Shown: one piece after another, positions 13,292-21,712 of the stretch | Layout of the letters: every line of letters begins with the position of its first letter | Numbering within the stretch: the stretch's first letter is position 1 | Assembly: GCA_017540945.1 (NCBI GenBank) | Contig: JAFYAB010000061.1 | Location: 1 to 29,870 of the forward strand | Direction: 5' to 3' | From: Oscillospiraceae bacterium | Lineage (GTDB): Bacteria; Bacillota_A; Clostridia; Oscillospirales; Oscillospiraceae | DNA length: 29,870 bases | Notes under the pieces: generated by a model | Told to the model about the DNA's origin: nothing | The model's database searches: none | What the model saw: the letters and a program-made list of their open reading frames with translations, nothing else | Translations under genes and position numbers: made by a program

Positions 13292-14203
13292 TTACCCCTT
13301 CCGCACTCTTCCGTGGTTAAAAAGATTCCACAGGGGGCCGGAGATGCAGACGGAGGAATAGCAGCCGCAGATGATGCCGATGCAGATGGGCAGGGCGAAG
13401 TTCCGGATGGAGCTGACGCCCAGGATCAGCAGCATGAGCATGACGATCAGGGTGGTGACGGTGGTGTTGATGGAGCGGGTCATGGTGTCCCAGATGGAGG
13501 TATCCACGATCTCTCCGAAGTTCCCGGTGCGCATGTTCTTCCGATTTTCACGCACCCGGTCGAAGACCACGATGGTGGCGTTGATGGAGTAGCCCAGGAT
13601 GGTCAGCGCCGCCGCAATGAAGTTGATGTTGAAGGGGATGCGGAAAATCACATAGAAGCTCAGCATCACCAGCAGGTCATGGACCAGAGCGCAAACCGCA
13701 GCCAGACCGGATTTGAACTCGAAGCGGAAGGCGATATAGACCAGAATCAGGATCACGGCCACAAGGGACGCGGTGAAGGCCGCCTTGGACAGATCCTTGC
13801 CCACGGAGGCGGAGACGCGCTCCACCTGATAGCCCTGCTCGATGTTGACCTTGTATTCATTCGCGATGGCGTTGCGAACGGACTCCACTTCCTCGTCGCT
13901 GAGCTCCAGGGCTTTGATCCGAAGACCGTTCTCGCCGGAGGAGGTGACGGAGGAGGGCGCCTTGCCGATGGCGTCCTGATAGAGCTCCGCGGCCCGGTCC
14001 GTAACGGACTTGTCCACCTGCACGGGAAGCTGGAACTCAAAGGTGGTGCCGCCCACGAAGTCGATGTCGAAATTGAACAGCCCGTTGACCCCGCAGAGGG
14101 TCAGGATCAGACTGACCAGCCCCACGGAGATCAGGATCAGGGAGATGACGCCGAAGAGCTTGAAATGCTTGGTAAAGCTGAAGCCTCTGAACTTGTCGAT
14201 CAT
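13292..14203 (-). CDS. secF: Protein translocase subunit SecF
   Basis: A 303-residue, six-span membrane protein of the SecDF accessory complex, which uses the proton gradient to help pull secreted proteins across the membrane. Family features are IDFVGGTTFEFQLP in the first outer domain, then FRFEFKSGLAAVCALVHDLLV, then GYSINATIVVFDRVRENRK. The ATG follows AAGGAGG, and it lies 16 bp after secD. Its stop codon is next to the repeat region; no terminator with a T-tract is seen. Confidence 0.97.
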   Translation of the reverse strand: MIDKFRGFSFTKHFKLFGVISLILISVGLVSLILTLCGVNGLFNFDIDFVGGTTFEFQLPVQVDKSVTDRAAELYQDAIGKAPSSVTSSGENGLRIKALELSDEEVESVRNAIANEYKVNIEQGYQVERVSASVGKDLSKAAFTASLVAVILILVYIAFRFEFKSGLAAVCALVHDLLVMLSFYVIFRIPFNINFIAAALTILGYSINATIVVFDRVRENRKNMRTGNFGEIVDTSIWDTMTRSINTTVTTLIVMLMLLILGVSSIRNFALPICIGIICGCYSSVCISGPLWNLFNHGRVRKG

Positions 14204-14219
14204 GTCAGCGCCTCCTTTC

Positions 14220-15485
14220 TTACGCGCAGTAGAGCTTGAGATTCGTGATCTTCAAGCCCACGGCGGTTTTCAGCAGGACCTTGGTGAGCACCAGCATCAC
14301 CAGCATGGACAGGGCCACGCCGATCAGCAGCGTCACGGCAAAGCCCAGGATCGTGCCGGAGCCCTGCCAGAGCAGAACAAAGCCGGCGATCATGGTGGTG
14401 ACATTGGCGTCGATAATGGCAAGAATGGCCCGCTTGTAGCCGGATTCGATGGCAAAGCGAAGGGTCTTGCCCAGGCGCAGCTCTTCCTTGATGCGCTCGT
14501 AGATGATGACGTTGGCGTCCACCGCCATGCCAACCGTGAGAATGATGCCGGCGATGCCGGGCAGGCTCAGGTTCACATGCAGGACGGAAATCGCCACGGC
14601 AAAGAGGGCCGCGTAGGCCGCCAGGGCGATGCAGGAAATGACGCCCATGAGCCGATAGACCACAATCATAAAGATCATGACCAGGATCAGACCGATCAGG
14701 CCGGCCTTGAGGCTGGTGGACAGGCTTTTCTCGCCCAGGGAAGCGCCGATGGTCTGCTGCTTGGCGGTGGTGAGCTCAAAGGGCAGGCGCCCGGCGGAGA
14801 TGATCTTCGCCAGATAGCGGGCCTCCGCTTCCGGGTCCTCGGCGGAGCCGATGGAGATGATCACGGAGTCGGTGTCCAGGACCTCGTTGACGTAGGGCGC
14901 GGAGATCTCCTCGCCGTCCATCTGGATAGCAAGATAGGTCTTGCCGTCCGTCCGGGCCAGGACCTTCTGCGAGGCTTCCTTCAGCTTGGTGTGGCCGTCG
15001 GGCGTCAGATCCAGACGGACATGGGGACGGCTGATGCCGGTGGAGTCCGTCGGGGAATTCTCATACTCGGCGTCTTTGATTTCCGTGCCGGTGAGCCAGA
15101 CCTTGCCGTCGGCGTCCACAAAGCTGACCACGGCGGTGGCGCCCAGGTCATGCACAGCCTTCTCGGGATCCTCCACGGAGGGGATCTCCACCACCAGGCG
15201 GCGTTCGCCGGAGATGTAGCAGCTGGCCTCGGTGTAGCCCAGGGCGTCCAGACGCTGCTGCATCATGGTCCGGGCCACTTCCATGCCATCGGAGAGCTCG
15301 GCTTCGTCGAAGTCGGAAGGGATCTTGGCCTCGTAGGTGATCTCGGAGCCGCCCACCAGATCCAGACCCAGGACCACGCCCTGGGACACCGGAGGGATCG
15401 CGCTGCCGACGCCGTGCAGCGCCGCAAAGAACAGCGCGCCGACGATCAGGATCACGAGGATCAATGTGATTATCGCTTTTTTCAT
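14220..15485 (-). CDS. secD: Protein translocase subunit SecD
   Basis: A 421-residue, six-span partner of SecF. It has an N-terminal span, a large outer domain (GLDLVGGSEITYEAKIP; LVVEIPSVEDPEKAVHDLGATA), and the C-terminal membrane block with GIILTVGMAVDANVIIYERIKEE, where the Asp is the conserved proton-path residue. The ATG at 15483-15485 lies 13 nt after AGGAGG, a longer spacing than usual, with no better start. It is driven by the promoter at 15521-15549. Confidence 0.97.
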   Translation of the reverse strand: MKKAIITLILVILIVGALFFAALHGVGSAIPPVSQGVVLGLDLVGGSEITYEAKIPSDFDEAELSDGMEVARTMMQQRLDALGYTEASCYISGERRLVVEIPSVEDPEKAVHDLGATAVVSFVDADGKVWLTGTEIKDAEYENSPTDSTGISRPHVRLDLTPDGHTKLKEASQKVLARTDGKTYLAIQMDGEEISAPYVNEVLDTDSVIISIGSAEDPEAEARYLAKIISAGRLPFELTTAKQQTIGASLGEKSLSTSLKAGLIGLILVMIFMIVVYRLMGVISCIALAAYAALFAVAISVLHVNLSLPGIAGIILTVGMAVDANVIIYERIKEELRLGKTLRFAIESGYKRAILAIIDANVTTMIAGFVLLWQGSGTILGFAVTLLIGVALSMLVMLVLTKVLLKTAVGLKITNLKLYCA

Positions 15486-15520
15486 ATCAGATCAGTAACC
15501 TCCTGATTGAATTCCACGGT

Positions 15521-15549
15521 ATTATACAACAAACATCGGCTTCCGTCAA
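15521..15549 (-). promoter_or_regulatory. Promoter of secD-secF
   Basis: TTGACG (15544-15549), 17 nt, TATAAT (15521-15526) on the minus strand, a near-consensus housekeeping promoter. The -35 box directly follows the T-run of the terminator of the upstream gene. Confidence 0.8.
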
Positions 15550-15583
15550 CAAAAAAAATCGGATGCCCGAAGACATCCGATTT
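15549..15583 (-). terminator. Rho-independent terminator of the ECF S-component-like gene
   Basis: On the minus strand AAATCGGATG, a TCTTCGGG loop and CATCCGATTT make a 10-bp stem followed by a T-run of about eight. It lies just after the stop at 15594 and before the secD promoter. Confidence 0.88.
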
Positions 15584-15593
15584 CATATGTTTT

Positions 15594-16424
15594 TTACTTC
15601 TTCTGCTTTTTCCGCGCCATGCCGATGCCCGCCAGGACGCAGCCACCCACGGCAACGATGCCGGAGACGATGGACATGACCAGGTAACGGATCTGCGGAT
15701 TCGACACGCTGCCAGGGTTCTCCCCGTCGCTGATGCGGCTGAGCAGCATCAAACCGAAGACCGTAAAACCCAGACCCAGGACGGCCAGTACCGCGCCGTA
15801 GACCACCATGGAGGCCTTCTTGTCTTCGGAGAAGCCCAAGATGCGGGCGATGGCGGGAGCCAAGATCACGTTGATTGCCAACTCAATCAGGAAATTCACG
15901 CCAACCAGGCCCACGATAGCATAGGTGAAGGTGGAACCTGTGCCGCTGCCCGCGGCCCATTGGGCGATGGTGTCCCAGAAAAAGATCCGACAGCCGATCA
16001 AGAAGATGCCGGTATTCACAAGGGGGCAGACCAGCGCGGCAACCACGACGGCGGCGTATTTGTTGTACTTTTCCAGCAGGCGGTAGACTAGGCCCGAGAG
16101 TAGACCTGCCAGCACGCCCTTCGCGATTACGGTAACAATCGTGCCGAAGACGCTAACCGCCAGGAAAGGGGCGGCGTCGCCGGAGAGCAGAATCACCATG
16201 GCGTTGACAAAGCCGAACCATGCGCCATAGGCCACGCCCAGCAGGGCTGCGCCGATGACGATGGGGACCAGAGCCAGATTGATGTTGAAGGTGCCGAACT
16301 TGATCGCGGTGCCGAGCAGCGCCAGGACCACGACGACGGCGGTCAACATAGCTGCAAGCGTCAGCTTGCGAACCTGCTCCTTGCTCCTCCTGCCGTTTTT
16401 CGCAGAAACATTGCTTTGAGACAT
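15594..16424 (-). CDS. ECF transporter S component-like membrane protein, substrate unknown
   Basis: 276 residues with an N-terminal basic stretch and about six to seven membrane spans. The segments TLAAMLTAVVVVLALLG, GTFNINLALVPIVIGAALLGVAYGAWFGFV and SGDAAPFLAVSVFGTIVTVIAKG look like the substrate-binding (S) subunits of energy-coupling factor vitamin transporters. No ECF ATPase or T component is next to it, so it would use a shared module. The ATG at 16422-16424 follows AAAGGA by 7 nt; a TTG two codons upstream is less likely. It has its own promoter and terminator, so it is a single-gene unit. The 55-nt leader shows no riboswitch I recognise. Substrate is not assigned. Confidence 0.75.
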   Translation of the reverse strand: MSQSNVSAKNGRRSKEQVRKLTLAAMLTAVVVVLALLGTAIKFGTFNINLALVPIVIGAALLGVAYGAWFGFVNAMVILLSGDAAPFLAVSVFGTIVTVIAKGVLAGLLSGLVYRLLEKYNKYAAVVVAALVCPLVNTGIFLIGCRIFFWDTIAQWAAGSGTGSTFTYAIVGLVGVNFLIELAINVILAPAIARILGFSEDKKASMVVYGAVLAVLGLGFTVFGLMLLSRISDGENPGSVSNPQIRYLVMSIVSGIVAVGGCVLAGIGMARKKQKK

Positions 16425-16478
16425 ATTCAATTCCTTTCTGCTGCTGTTTCACCCTTACGTTGAATACAGCGCAAGTGC

Positions 16479-16507
16479 AATATAGCACAGATTCGCGGAA
16501 ATGTAAA
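16479..16507 (-). promoter_or_regulatory. Promoter of the ECF S-component-like gene
   Basis: TTTACA (16502-16507), 17 nt, TATATT (16479-16484) on the minus strand, placed between the rpsU terminator and the gene. Confidence 0.7.
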
Positions 16508-16538
16508 GAAAAATCTCCGTCATTTCTGACGGAGATCT
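16508..16538 (-). terminator. Rho-independent terminator of rpsU
   Basis: ATCTCCGTCA and TGACGGAGAT form a 10-bp stem with a GAAA tetraloop on the minus strand, followed by a T-rich run. It starts about 24 nt after the rpsU stop. Confidence 0.9.
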
Positions 16539-16560
16539 GTTTTCCTTGAACGGAAGAAAA

Positions 16561-16743
16561 TCAATAACCTCTTCTCTTGTTCTTACGGGCAGCCTCGCTC
16601 TTCTGCTTGCGCTTCAGACTGGGGCTGACGTAATGCTCGCGCTTGCGAACTTCCTGCTGGATGCCAGCCTTCTGGCAGCTCCGCTTGAAGCGCTTGAGAG
16701 CATTCTCCAAGGATTCATTTTCCTTGACCTTGATCTCAGACAT
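16561..16743 (-). CDS. rpsU: 30S ribosomal protein bS21
   Basis: A 60-residue basic protein, [20 protein letters not shown] at the start and a Lys/Arg-rich C-terminus ending KNKRRGY. It belongs to the small ribosomal subunit and helps mRNA binding at initiation. The ATG at 16741-16743 follows GGAGGGAAATCG. A longer reading to 16776 runs through the ribosome site and is rejected. It is a single-gene unit with a consensus promoter and a strong terminator. Confidence 0.97.
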   Translation of the reverse strand: MSEIKVKENESLENALKRFKRSCQKAGIQQEVRKREHYVSPSLKRKQKSEAARKNKRRGY

Positions 16744-16814
16744 CGATTTCCCTCCCTCCGATACGACCGGTTCCATCCAGGTCGCTTTCAGGGCCTTTTT
16801 TGAAAGGCGTGGTT

Positions 16815-16843
16815 ATTATACAGGCCATTTTGTCAAATGTCAA
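16815..16843 (-). promoter_or_regulatory. Consensus promoter of rpsU
   Basis: TTGACA (16838-16843), 17 nt, TATAAT (16815-16820) on the minus strand: a perfect match to the housekeeping consensus. It predicts a leader of about 65 nt before rpsU. Confidence 0.92.
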
Positions 16844-16892
16844 GAGTCAATTTTTGATTTTTTGAATATTTTGTGTTTGAAACCATCGACAA

Positions 16893-17573
16893 TCAATGGA
16901 TATCGTCAATCGGTGCAATGGGGATGCTGTAGATATAGACGGTGTTCGGATCACCCTGGGTTTTGCTCCATTCCCATTCGCATTGCAGCCCGATCATCCA
17001 GGGGATCATCGTGTTGTAATACCAGACCTTCTGATAGGACCAGGTCACGGATTCCAGCTGCTCTCCATAGCTGACGATCCAGGTGCGGCTGTGATCCCGC
17101 ATCAGCTCCCGCAGCTGCTCCTGCGCTTCCGACGGCATACTGTCGTTCGGTTCGCTGCGCATGGACCCGCCGTAAGGCCAGCCGCTGTAATAGATTTCCG
17201 CTCCAAACGCTTTGGCGCCTTCCATGGGAAAGCTGGCGGCAAGCTCCGGCTTTGGGTTGTGAACCCTTTGGTCCAGAAACGGAACAGCCTGCAAAGCAAA
17301 GAACAGGACACAGACTGCGCCGAAAAAGGCCAAAAGCCTGTGCTTCCCGCGCCGGAACAGCAAGAGCATCCACAGCAGCAGCCCCACCAGCAGGAGCAGC
17401 AGGATCCAGATCCCCACGGCGCGCTCTCCGACGCGCAGGCTCTTGAACAACGGAAGAACCAGATAGATCCAGAAGGGTCCCGCCGCAGCGGCCCAGAGAA
17501 TCAGCGCCAGAGCGCAGCAGCCGAGAAAGATCAGGACCCGCTTCCAGACGGGGCTTGGCTTTTTTGCTTCCAT
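16893..17573 (-). CDS. Hypothetical three-span membrane protein
   Basis: 226 residues that I do not recognise. Three hydrophobic spans occupy the N-terminal half (VLIFLGCCALALILWAAAAG; IWILLLLLVGLLLWMLLLF; LLAFFGAVCVLFFALQ). An extracytoplasmic or cytoplasmic soluble domain of about 125 residues follows, rich in Trp and Tyr (EIYYSGWPYGG; TWIVSYGEQLESVTWSYQKVWYYN). The ATG at 17571-17573 follows AAGGAGA. It lies 26 bp after the acyltransferase gene and is probably co-transcribed with it, so a role in envelope modification is possible but unproven. The frame extending to 18068 is a shadow of the acyltransferase gene. Confidence 0.8.
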   Translation of the reverse strand: MEAKKPSPVWKRVLIFLGCCALALILWAAAAGPFWIYLVLPLFKSLRVGERAVGIWILLLLLVGLLLWMLLLFRRGKHRLLAFFGAVCVLFFALQAVPFLDQRVHNPKPELAASFPMEGAKAFGAEIYYSGWPYGGSMRSEPNDSMPSEAQEQLRELMRDHSRTWIVSYGEQLESVTWSYQKVWYYNTMIPWMIGLQCEWEWSKTQGDPNTVYIYSIPIAPIDDIH

Positions 17574-17599
17574 GGAATCTCCTTCTATACGCTGCGTTC

Positions 17600-18646
17600 T
17601 CAAATCAAATACTTCCTGACCAGAGGGATCCTGGAGAGGATCCAGTACAGGATCAGGCAGGCAGCCAGGACGCTGACCACCACCAGGGGGATCATCAGGA
17701 CGGAAGTATCTGTGAGCTCCATGAAGCCCGCCAGCTTCAGGCGCTTGACGACAAGCATATGGGAGAGATAGACGCAGAAGGAGGCCAGGGAGACAAATCG
17801 GAACACGCCGCTCCCCTTCTCCGTGCGCCGCGCCCGGCACAGACCGAAGATCCCGGCGGCATAGACGCAGACGTTCACCGAAAAGCCCTGGAGAAAGCGA
17901 TCGTCCAGGGAGCCCTTTTGCAGGGTGGCGTATACGGTCCCGCCGTAGGTGGCGGCCAGACCCGCCAGCAGCAGGAGCCAGCAGACCCAGCGCTTCCACT
18001 TCCCCGTGGCGGCTGCATAGCCCAGCAGACCGTAGCCCATGGAGGCCCAGGTCATGTTCAGCATCCACTGGATGGGGATGCCCTGGAACATATTGTACGG
18101 GTAATAGCCCCGCAGCACGGGCAGCAGGATGCCTGTGACAAACCAGAGCGCCAGGGCATAGCGGAGGGTCCTCCGGTCCGCGTGCTTCGTAAAGACCCGC
18201 AGCACCGGCAGCATGGCATAAAACAGCAGGATGATATGCAGATAATACAGATGCTGCTCATGGTCGAAGAAGAACAGGCGCTTGAAACGGAACCAGAGAT
18301 TTGCCGCGTTCAGGGTCCCGGTCTCCCAGAGATCGTAGACGTGATAGAGGAAGGCCCAGAAGAAAAGGGCGATCAGCAGCCGGGGCAGGTAGCGGGTGTA
18401 GAGCCGTTTGAGCGTCAGCTCCTTATCCGGTCGGAGCATCAGCGCGCCGGTCACCATCAGAAACAGCGGCACGCCGGCCCGGGCAGCGGCGCTGAGAAAC
18501 ATGCCGCTGTACCAATCCGGGCTTCCCATTTTGCTGCGAAAACAGGAGGTAAAGGCGTGGATGGTCAGCACGGAAAGAATGGCGATCGTCTTGATCAGAT
18601 CGAGGGATGGATCGCGGGATCCTGTTTTCGTGCGGTTCCGTTTCAT
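17600..18646 (-). CDS. Acyltransferase-3 family membrane protein
   Basis: 348 residues with about ten membrane spans. It opens with the family start DPSLDLIKTIAILSVLTIHAF, including the conserved His of the first span, and continues with AGVPLFLMVTGALML. Such proteins move acetyl or other acyl groups onto cell-surface sugars (OatA- or WecH-like). No fused SGNH domain is present, so a partner would be needed for OatA-type action. The ATG at 18644-18646 has AGGAGA 8-9 nt upstream. The target glycan is unknown. Confidence 0.88.
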   Translation of the reverse strand: MKRNRTKTGSRDPSLDLIKTIAILSVLTIHAFTSCFRSKMGSPDWYSGMFLSAAARAGVPLFLMVTGALMLRPDKELTLKRLYTRYLPRLLIALFFWAFLYHVYDLWETGTLNAANLWFRFKRLFFFDHEQHLYYLHIILLFYAMLPVLRVFTKHADRRTLRYALALWFVTGILLPVLRGYYPYNMFQGIPIQWMLNMTWASMGYGLLGYAAATGKWKRWVCWLLLLAGLAATYGGTVYATLQKGSLDDRFLQGFSVNVCVYAAGIFGLCRARRTEKGSGVFRFVSLASFCVYLSHMLVVKRLKLAGFMELTDTSVLMIPLVVVSVLAACLILYWILSRIPLVRKYLI

Positions 18647-18671
18647 AGTATTTGTCTCCTGTTGCTTACGC

Positions 18672-18814
18672 GGGGGTTGCGGGCGCTCAATGAGCGCCCC
18701 TACAACGACGGGGGTTTGCGGGCGCTCAATGAGCGCCCCTACAACGACGGGGGTTTGCGGGCGCTCAATGAGCGCCCCTACAACTATGGGGGTTTGCGGG
18801 CATATTGCCCGCGC
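18672..18814. repeat. 39-bp tandem array of palindromic repeats 3' of leuS
   Basis: Three units with a period of exactly 39 bp each hold the palindrome GGGCGCTCAATGAGCGCCC followed by CTACAAC. They begin at 18681, 18720 and 18759. A fourth, diverged unit (GCGGGCATATTGCCCGC, 18797-18813) ends just before the leuS stop. It belongs to the GTAGGG/CCCTAC-ended family. There are no unique spacers, so it is not CRISPR. Stacked hairpins could end or stabilise the leuS mRNA. Confidence 0.9.
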
Positions 18815-18818
18815 TGCA

Positions 18819-21230
18819 TTATTTGACGATCAGATTGACCAGTTTATTGGGCACGGCGATTAGCTTGAAGACATTGCCGCCGGCGCGGGCGACGGCCTTC
18901 TGCACCCACTCGTCCGCCTGGGCGTGGGCGGCCAGCTCCTCCCGGCTGAGATCCGCGGGGGCCTGGATGGTGCCCTTGGTCTTGCCGTTGATCTGGATGG
19001 CGATGGTCAGCTCCTGATCCTTGCACTTGGCCTCCTCGTACCGGGGCCAGGCGCTGAGGGAACAGAGACCCTCGAAGCCCTTCTGCTCCCAGAGCTCCTC
19101 GGCGATGTGGGGGGCGAAGGGGCTGAGCAGCTGGAGCAGGGTCTTCAGCTCGGCCCGGTTGCAGCCCTTGTCGCCCAGCTGGTTCACCAGGGTCATGAGC
19201 TGAGCCAGGGCGGTGTTGGCCTTGAGCTGGTCGATGTCGGAGCTGACCTTGCGGATGGTCTTGTGGATCAGGTTCTCGTTGGCCTTGGAGTATTCCGTCT
19301 CCTGATCCTCCACGGTCTCGGCCAGGGCCCAGACCTTATCCAGGAAGCGCTTGCAGCCCTTGACGGAGTTTGCGGCCCAGGCGGCGGGCTTCTCAAAGTC
19401 GCCGATGAACATGATATAGGTGCGCATGGTGTCCGCGCCGAATTCGTCGATGACGTCGGAGGGGTTGATGACGTTGCCCCGGGACTTGGACATCTTGATG
19501 CCGCCCTCGCCCAGGATCATGCCGTGGCTGGTGCGCTTGGCGTAGGGCTCCTTGGTGGGGACCACGCCGATGTCGTAGAGGAACTTGTGCCAGAAGCGGG
19601 AGTAAAGCAGATGGAGGGTGGTGTGCTCCATGCCGCCGTTGTACCAGTCCACCGGCGTCCAGCGCGCCAGGGCCTCTTTGGAGGCCAGGGCCTCGTCGTT
19701 GTGGGGGTCGGTATAGCGCAGATAGTACCAGTTGGAGCCCGCCCACTGGGGCATGGTGTCGGTCTCCCGCCGGGCGGGACCGCCGCACTTGGGGCAGCTG
19801 GTGTTGACGAACTCCGGGATCGAGGCCAGGGGGCTCTCGCCGTCGTCGGTGAGCTCATAGCTCTGCACGTCGGGCAGCAGCAGGGGCAGATCCTTCTCGT
19901 CCATGGGGACCATGCCGCACTTGGGACAGTGGATCACGGGGATGGGTTCGCCCCAGTAGCGCTGGCGGGCAAAGACCCAGTCCCGGAGCTTGAAGTTCTT
20001 CTTCGCCTCGCCCAGGCCCTTTTCCACCAGCCAGTTGGTGATGGCGGTCTTGGCCTCGGCCACGGACAGGCCGTTCAGGAAGTCGGAGTTGACCAGGATG
20101 CCGGTCTCCACGTCGGTGAAGGCGGCCTCCTCCACGTTTCCGCCGGCAATGACCTCCACGATGGGCAGGCCGAACTTCTTGGCGAACTCCCAGTCGCGGG
20201 TGTCGTGGGCGGGCACGGCCATGATGGCGCCGGTGCCGTAGGTGGCGAGAACGTAGTCGGAGATGAAGATGGGGATTTCCTTGCCGTTCACGGGGTTGAC
20301 GCCCATGACGCCGCCCAGCTGCACGCCGGTTTTATCCTTGTTGAGCTCGGTGCGCTCCATGTCGGACTTGGAGGCCGCCAGCTTCTGATAGGCCCGGACC
20401 TCCTCCAGATTTGTGAGCCGGTCGGCCCACTTCTCCACCAGGGCATGCTCCGGGGAGAGGACCATATAGGTGGCGCCGAAGAGGGTGTCGGGGCGGGTGG
20501 TGTATACGGTGATCTCGTCGCCGAGGGTGGTGCCGAACTTCACCTGGGCGCCGTAGGAGCGGCCGATCCAGTTGATCTGCTGGGTCTTGACCCGTTCGGG
20601 GAAGTTGACCTCCGCCAGGTCGTCGATCAGGCGGTCGGCGTAGGCGGTGATCTTCATCATCCACTGGCTGCGATCCTTCCGGATGACCGGCGCGCCGCAG
20701 CGTTCGCAGACGCCCTCCACGACCTCCTCGTTGGCCAGGACGCACTTGCAGGAGGTGCACCAGTTGACGGGCATCTTGGTCTTGTAGGCCAGGCCCTTTT
20801 TGAACATTTGCAGGAAGATCCACTGGGTCCACTTATAATACTTCGGATCGGTGGTGTTGACCTCCCGGTCCCAGTCGAAGCTGTAACCCAGAGCCTGGAG
20901 CTGGGAGCGGAACACGCCCACGTTCCGCTCGGTGACGGCCCGGGGATGGACGTGGTTCTTGATGGCGTAGTTTTCCGTGGGCAGGCCGAAGGCGTCGTAG
21001 CCCATGGGGAACAATACGTGATAGCCCTCCATGCGCTTTTTCCGGGCGATGACGTCCATGGCGGTGTAGGGCCGGGCGTGTCCCACGTGAAGGCCCATGC
21101 CCGAGGGGAAGGGGAACTCGATCAGGCCGTAGAACTTGGGCTTGTCGCTCAGGTCCTCGGTCTTATAGGTATGGTTCTCGATCCAGTAGCTTTGCCACTT
21201 CTTTTCGATTTGTTCAAAGTCGTATTTCAT
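18819..21230 (-). CDS. leuS: Leucyl-tRNA synthetase
   Basis: This 803-residue class I enzyme charges tRNA-Leu. The HIGH-type motif is in [13 protein letters not shown] (39-51). A zinc-binding cysteine pair region follows (CTSCKC ... CERCGAP). The editing domain is present, with [12 protein letters not shown] and a [15 protein letters not shown] segment, and the KMSKS loop is at 579-583 ([11 protein letters not shown]). The anticodon-binding and C-terminal domains are complete. The ATG at 21228-21230 follows AGAGGT by about 7 nt; an upstream in-frame start (21248) lacks a ribosome site. No T-box leader is seen in the 110 bp before it, which instead hold palindromic repeats. Confidence 0.98.
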   Translation of the reverse strand: MKYDFEQIEKKWQSYWIENHTYKTEDLSDKPKFYGLIEFPFPSGMGLHVGHARPYTAMDVIARKKRMEGYHVLFPMGYDAFGLPTENYAIKNHVHPRAVTERNVGVFRSQLQALGYSFDWDREVNTTDPKYYKWTQWIFLQMFKKGLAYKTKMPVNWCTSCKCVLANEEVVEGVCERCGAPVIRKDRSQWMMKITAYADRLIDDLAEVNFPERVKTQQINWIGRSYGAQVKFGTTLGDEITVYTTRPDTLFGATYMVLSPEHALVEKWADRLTNLEEVRAYQKLAASKSDMERTELNKDKTGVQLGGVMGVNPVNGKEIPIFISDYVLATYGTGAIMAVPAHDTRDWEFAKKFGLPIVEVIAGGNVEEAAFTDVETGILVNSDFLNGLSVAEAKTAITNWLVEKGLGEAKKNFKLRDWVFARQRYWGEPIPVIHCPKCGMVPMDEKDLPLLLPDVQSYELTDDGESPLASIPEFVNTSCPKCGGPARRETDTMPQWAGSNWYYLRYTDPHNDEALASKEALARWTPVDWYNGGMEHTTLHLLYSRFWHKFLYDIGVVPTKEPYAKRTSHGMILGEGGIKMSKSRGNVINPSDVIDEFGADTMRTYIMFIGDFEKPAAWAANSVKGCKRFLDKVWALAETVEDQETEYSKANENLIHKTIRKVSSDIDQLKANTALAQLMTLVNQLGDKGCNRAELKTLLQLLSPFAPHIAEELWEQKGFEGLCSLSAWPRYEEAKCKDQELTIAIQINGKTKGTIQAPADLSREELAAHAQADEWVQKAVARAGGNVFKLIAVPNKLVNLIVK

Positions 21231-21258
21231 AAATGAAACCTCTTTCATCCAGCATATG

Positions 21259-21334
21259 CAGGGATAAGCATTGCTTGTCCGGTCCTTCTTCAGGCAGGCG
21301 CATAACGGCGGACAAGCATTGCTTGTCCCTGCAT
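21259..21334. repeat. Pair of palindromic repeats between rsfS and leuS
   Basis: GGATAAGCATTGCTTGTCC (21262-21280) and GGACAAGCATTGCTTGTCC (21310-21328) differ by one base, with GCAGGG and CCCTGC at the outer ends. They are the same core as the repeats at 6178 and 24978, with GCAGGG in place of GTAGGG. Confidence 0.85.
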
Positions 21335-21341
21335 TCTTTTC

Positions 21342-21683
21342 TCAATCAAGTGCAACGGGCTTCGCGTCGTTCCACATGCGTTCCAGGTCGTAGAACTGCC
21401 GGGTCTCGTCGGTGAAGACATGGCAGACCAGGCTGCCGAAATCCAGCAGCACCCAGGTGCCGCTCCGATGGCCTTCCCGGTGCAGCAGGGGCTCGCCGCA
21501 GGCTTCGACCGCCTCTTCGACAGCGTCGCAGAGGGTCTTGATGTGGGTATTGGAGGTGCCGGTACAGATCAGAAAGTACTCCGCCAGCGTAGTGACCTCT
21601 GTGACCTCCAGGAGCTTGATGTTGACGCCCTTTTTCTCCTCCATAGCCCGGACGGCGGCCATGGCGATTTCCTTTGTATTCAT
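21342..21683 (-). CDS. rsfS: Ribosome silencing factor RsfS
   Basis: A 113-residue protein that binds uL14 on the large ribosomal subunit and keeps the subunits apart when nutrients are low. Family segments are AEYFLICTGTSNTHIKTLCDAVEEAV, then GTWVLLDFGSLVCHVFTDETRQFYDLERMW. The ATG at 21681-21683 has a weak GAGTGAT site. It lies 29 bp after the acidic membrane protein gene, in the usual nadD-yqeK-rsfS neighbourhood. Confidence 0.97.
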   Translation of the reverse strand: MNTKEIAMAAVRAMEEKKGVNIKLLEVTEVTTLAEYFLICTGTSNTHIKTLCDAVEEAVEACGEPLLHREGHRSGTWVLLDFGSLVCHVFTDETRQFYDLERMWNDAKPVALD

Positions 21684-21712
21684 ATCATCACTCTTTCATA
21701 GATGGATTGGGA

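Noticed and set aside
14010..15506. 498-codon plus-strand open frame
   Set aside because: Antisense shadow across secF and secD with no recognisable domain.
16425..16484. Vitamin riboswitch before the ECF S-component-like gene
   Set aside because: The leader is only about 50 nt and shows none of the conserved core motifs I know.
18672..18814. CRISPR array
   Set aside because: Units of 39 bp are tandem without unique spacers, and no cas gene is present.
18924..21236. 770-codon plus-strand open frame
   Set aside because: Antisense shadow of leuS; composition (Gly, Leu, Val, Asp, His) is typical of reverse-complement GC-rich coding DNA.
21231..21341. T-box leader for leuS
   Set aside because: No specifier stem or T-box TGGNACCGCG sequence is seen; the gap contains palindromic repeats only.
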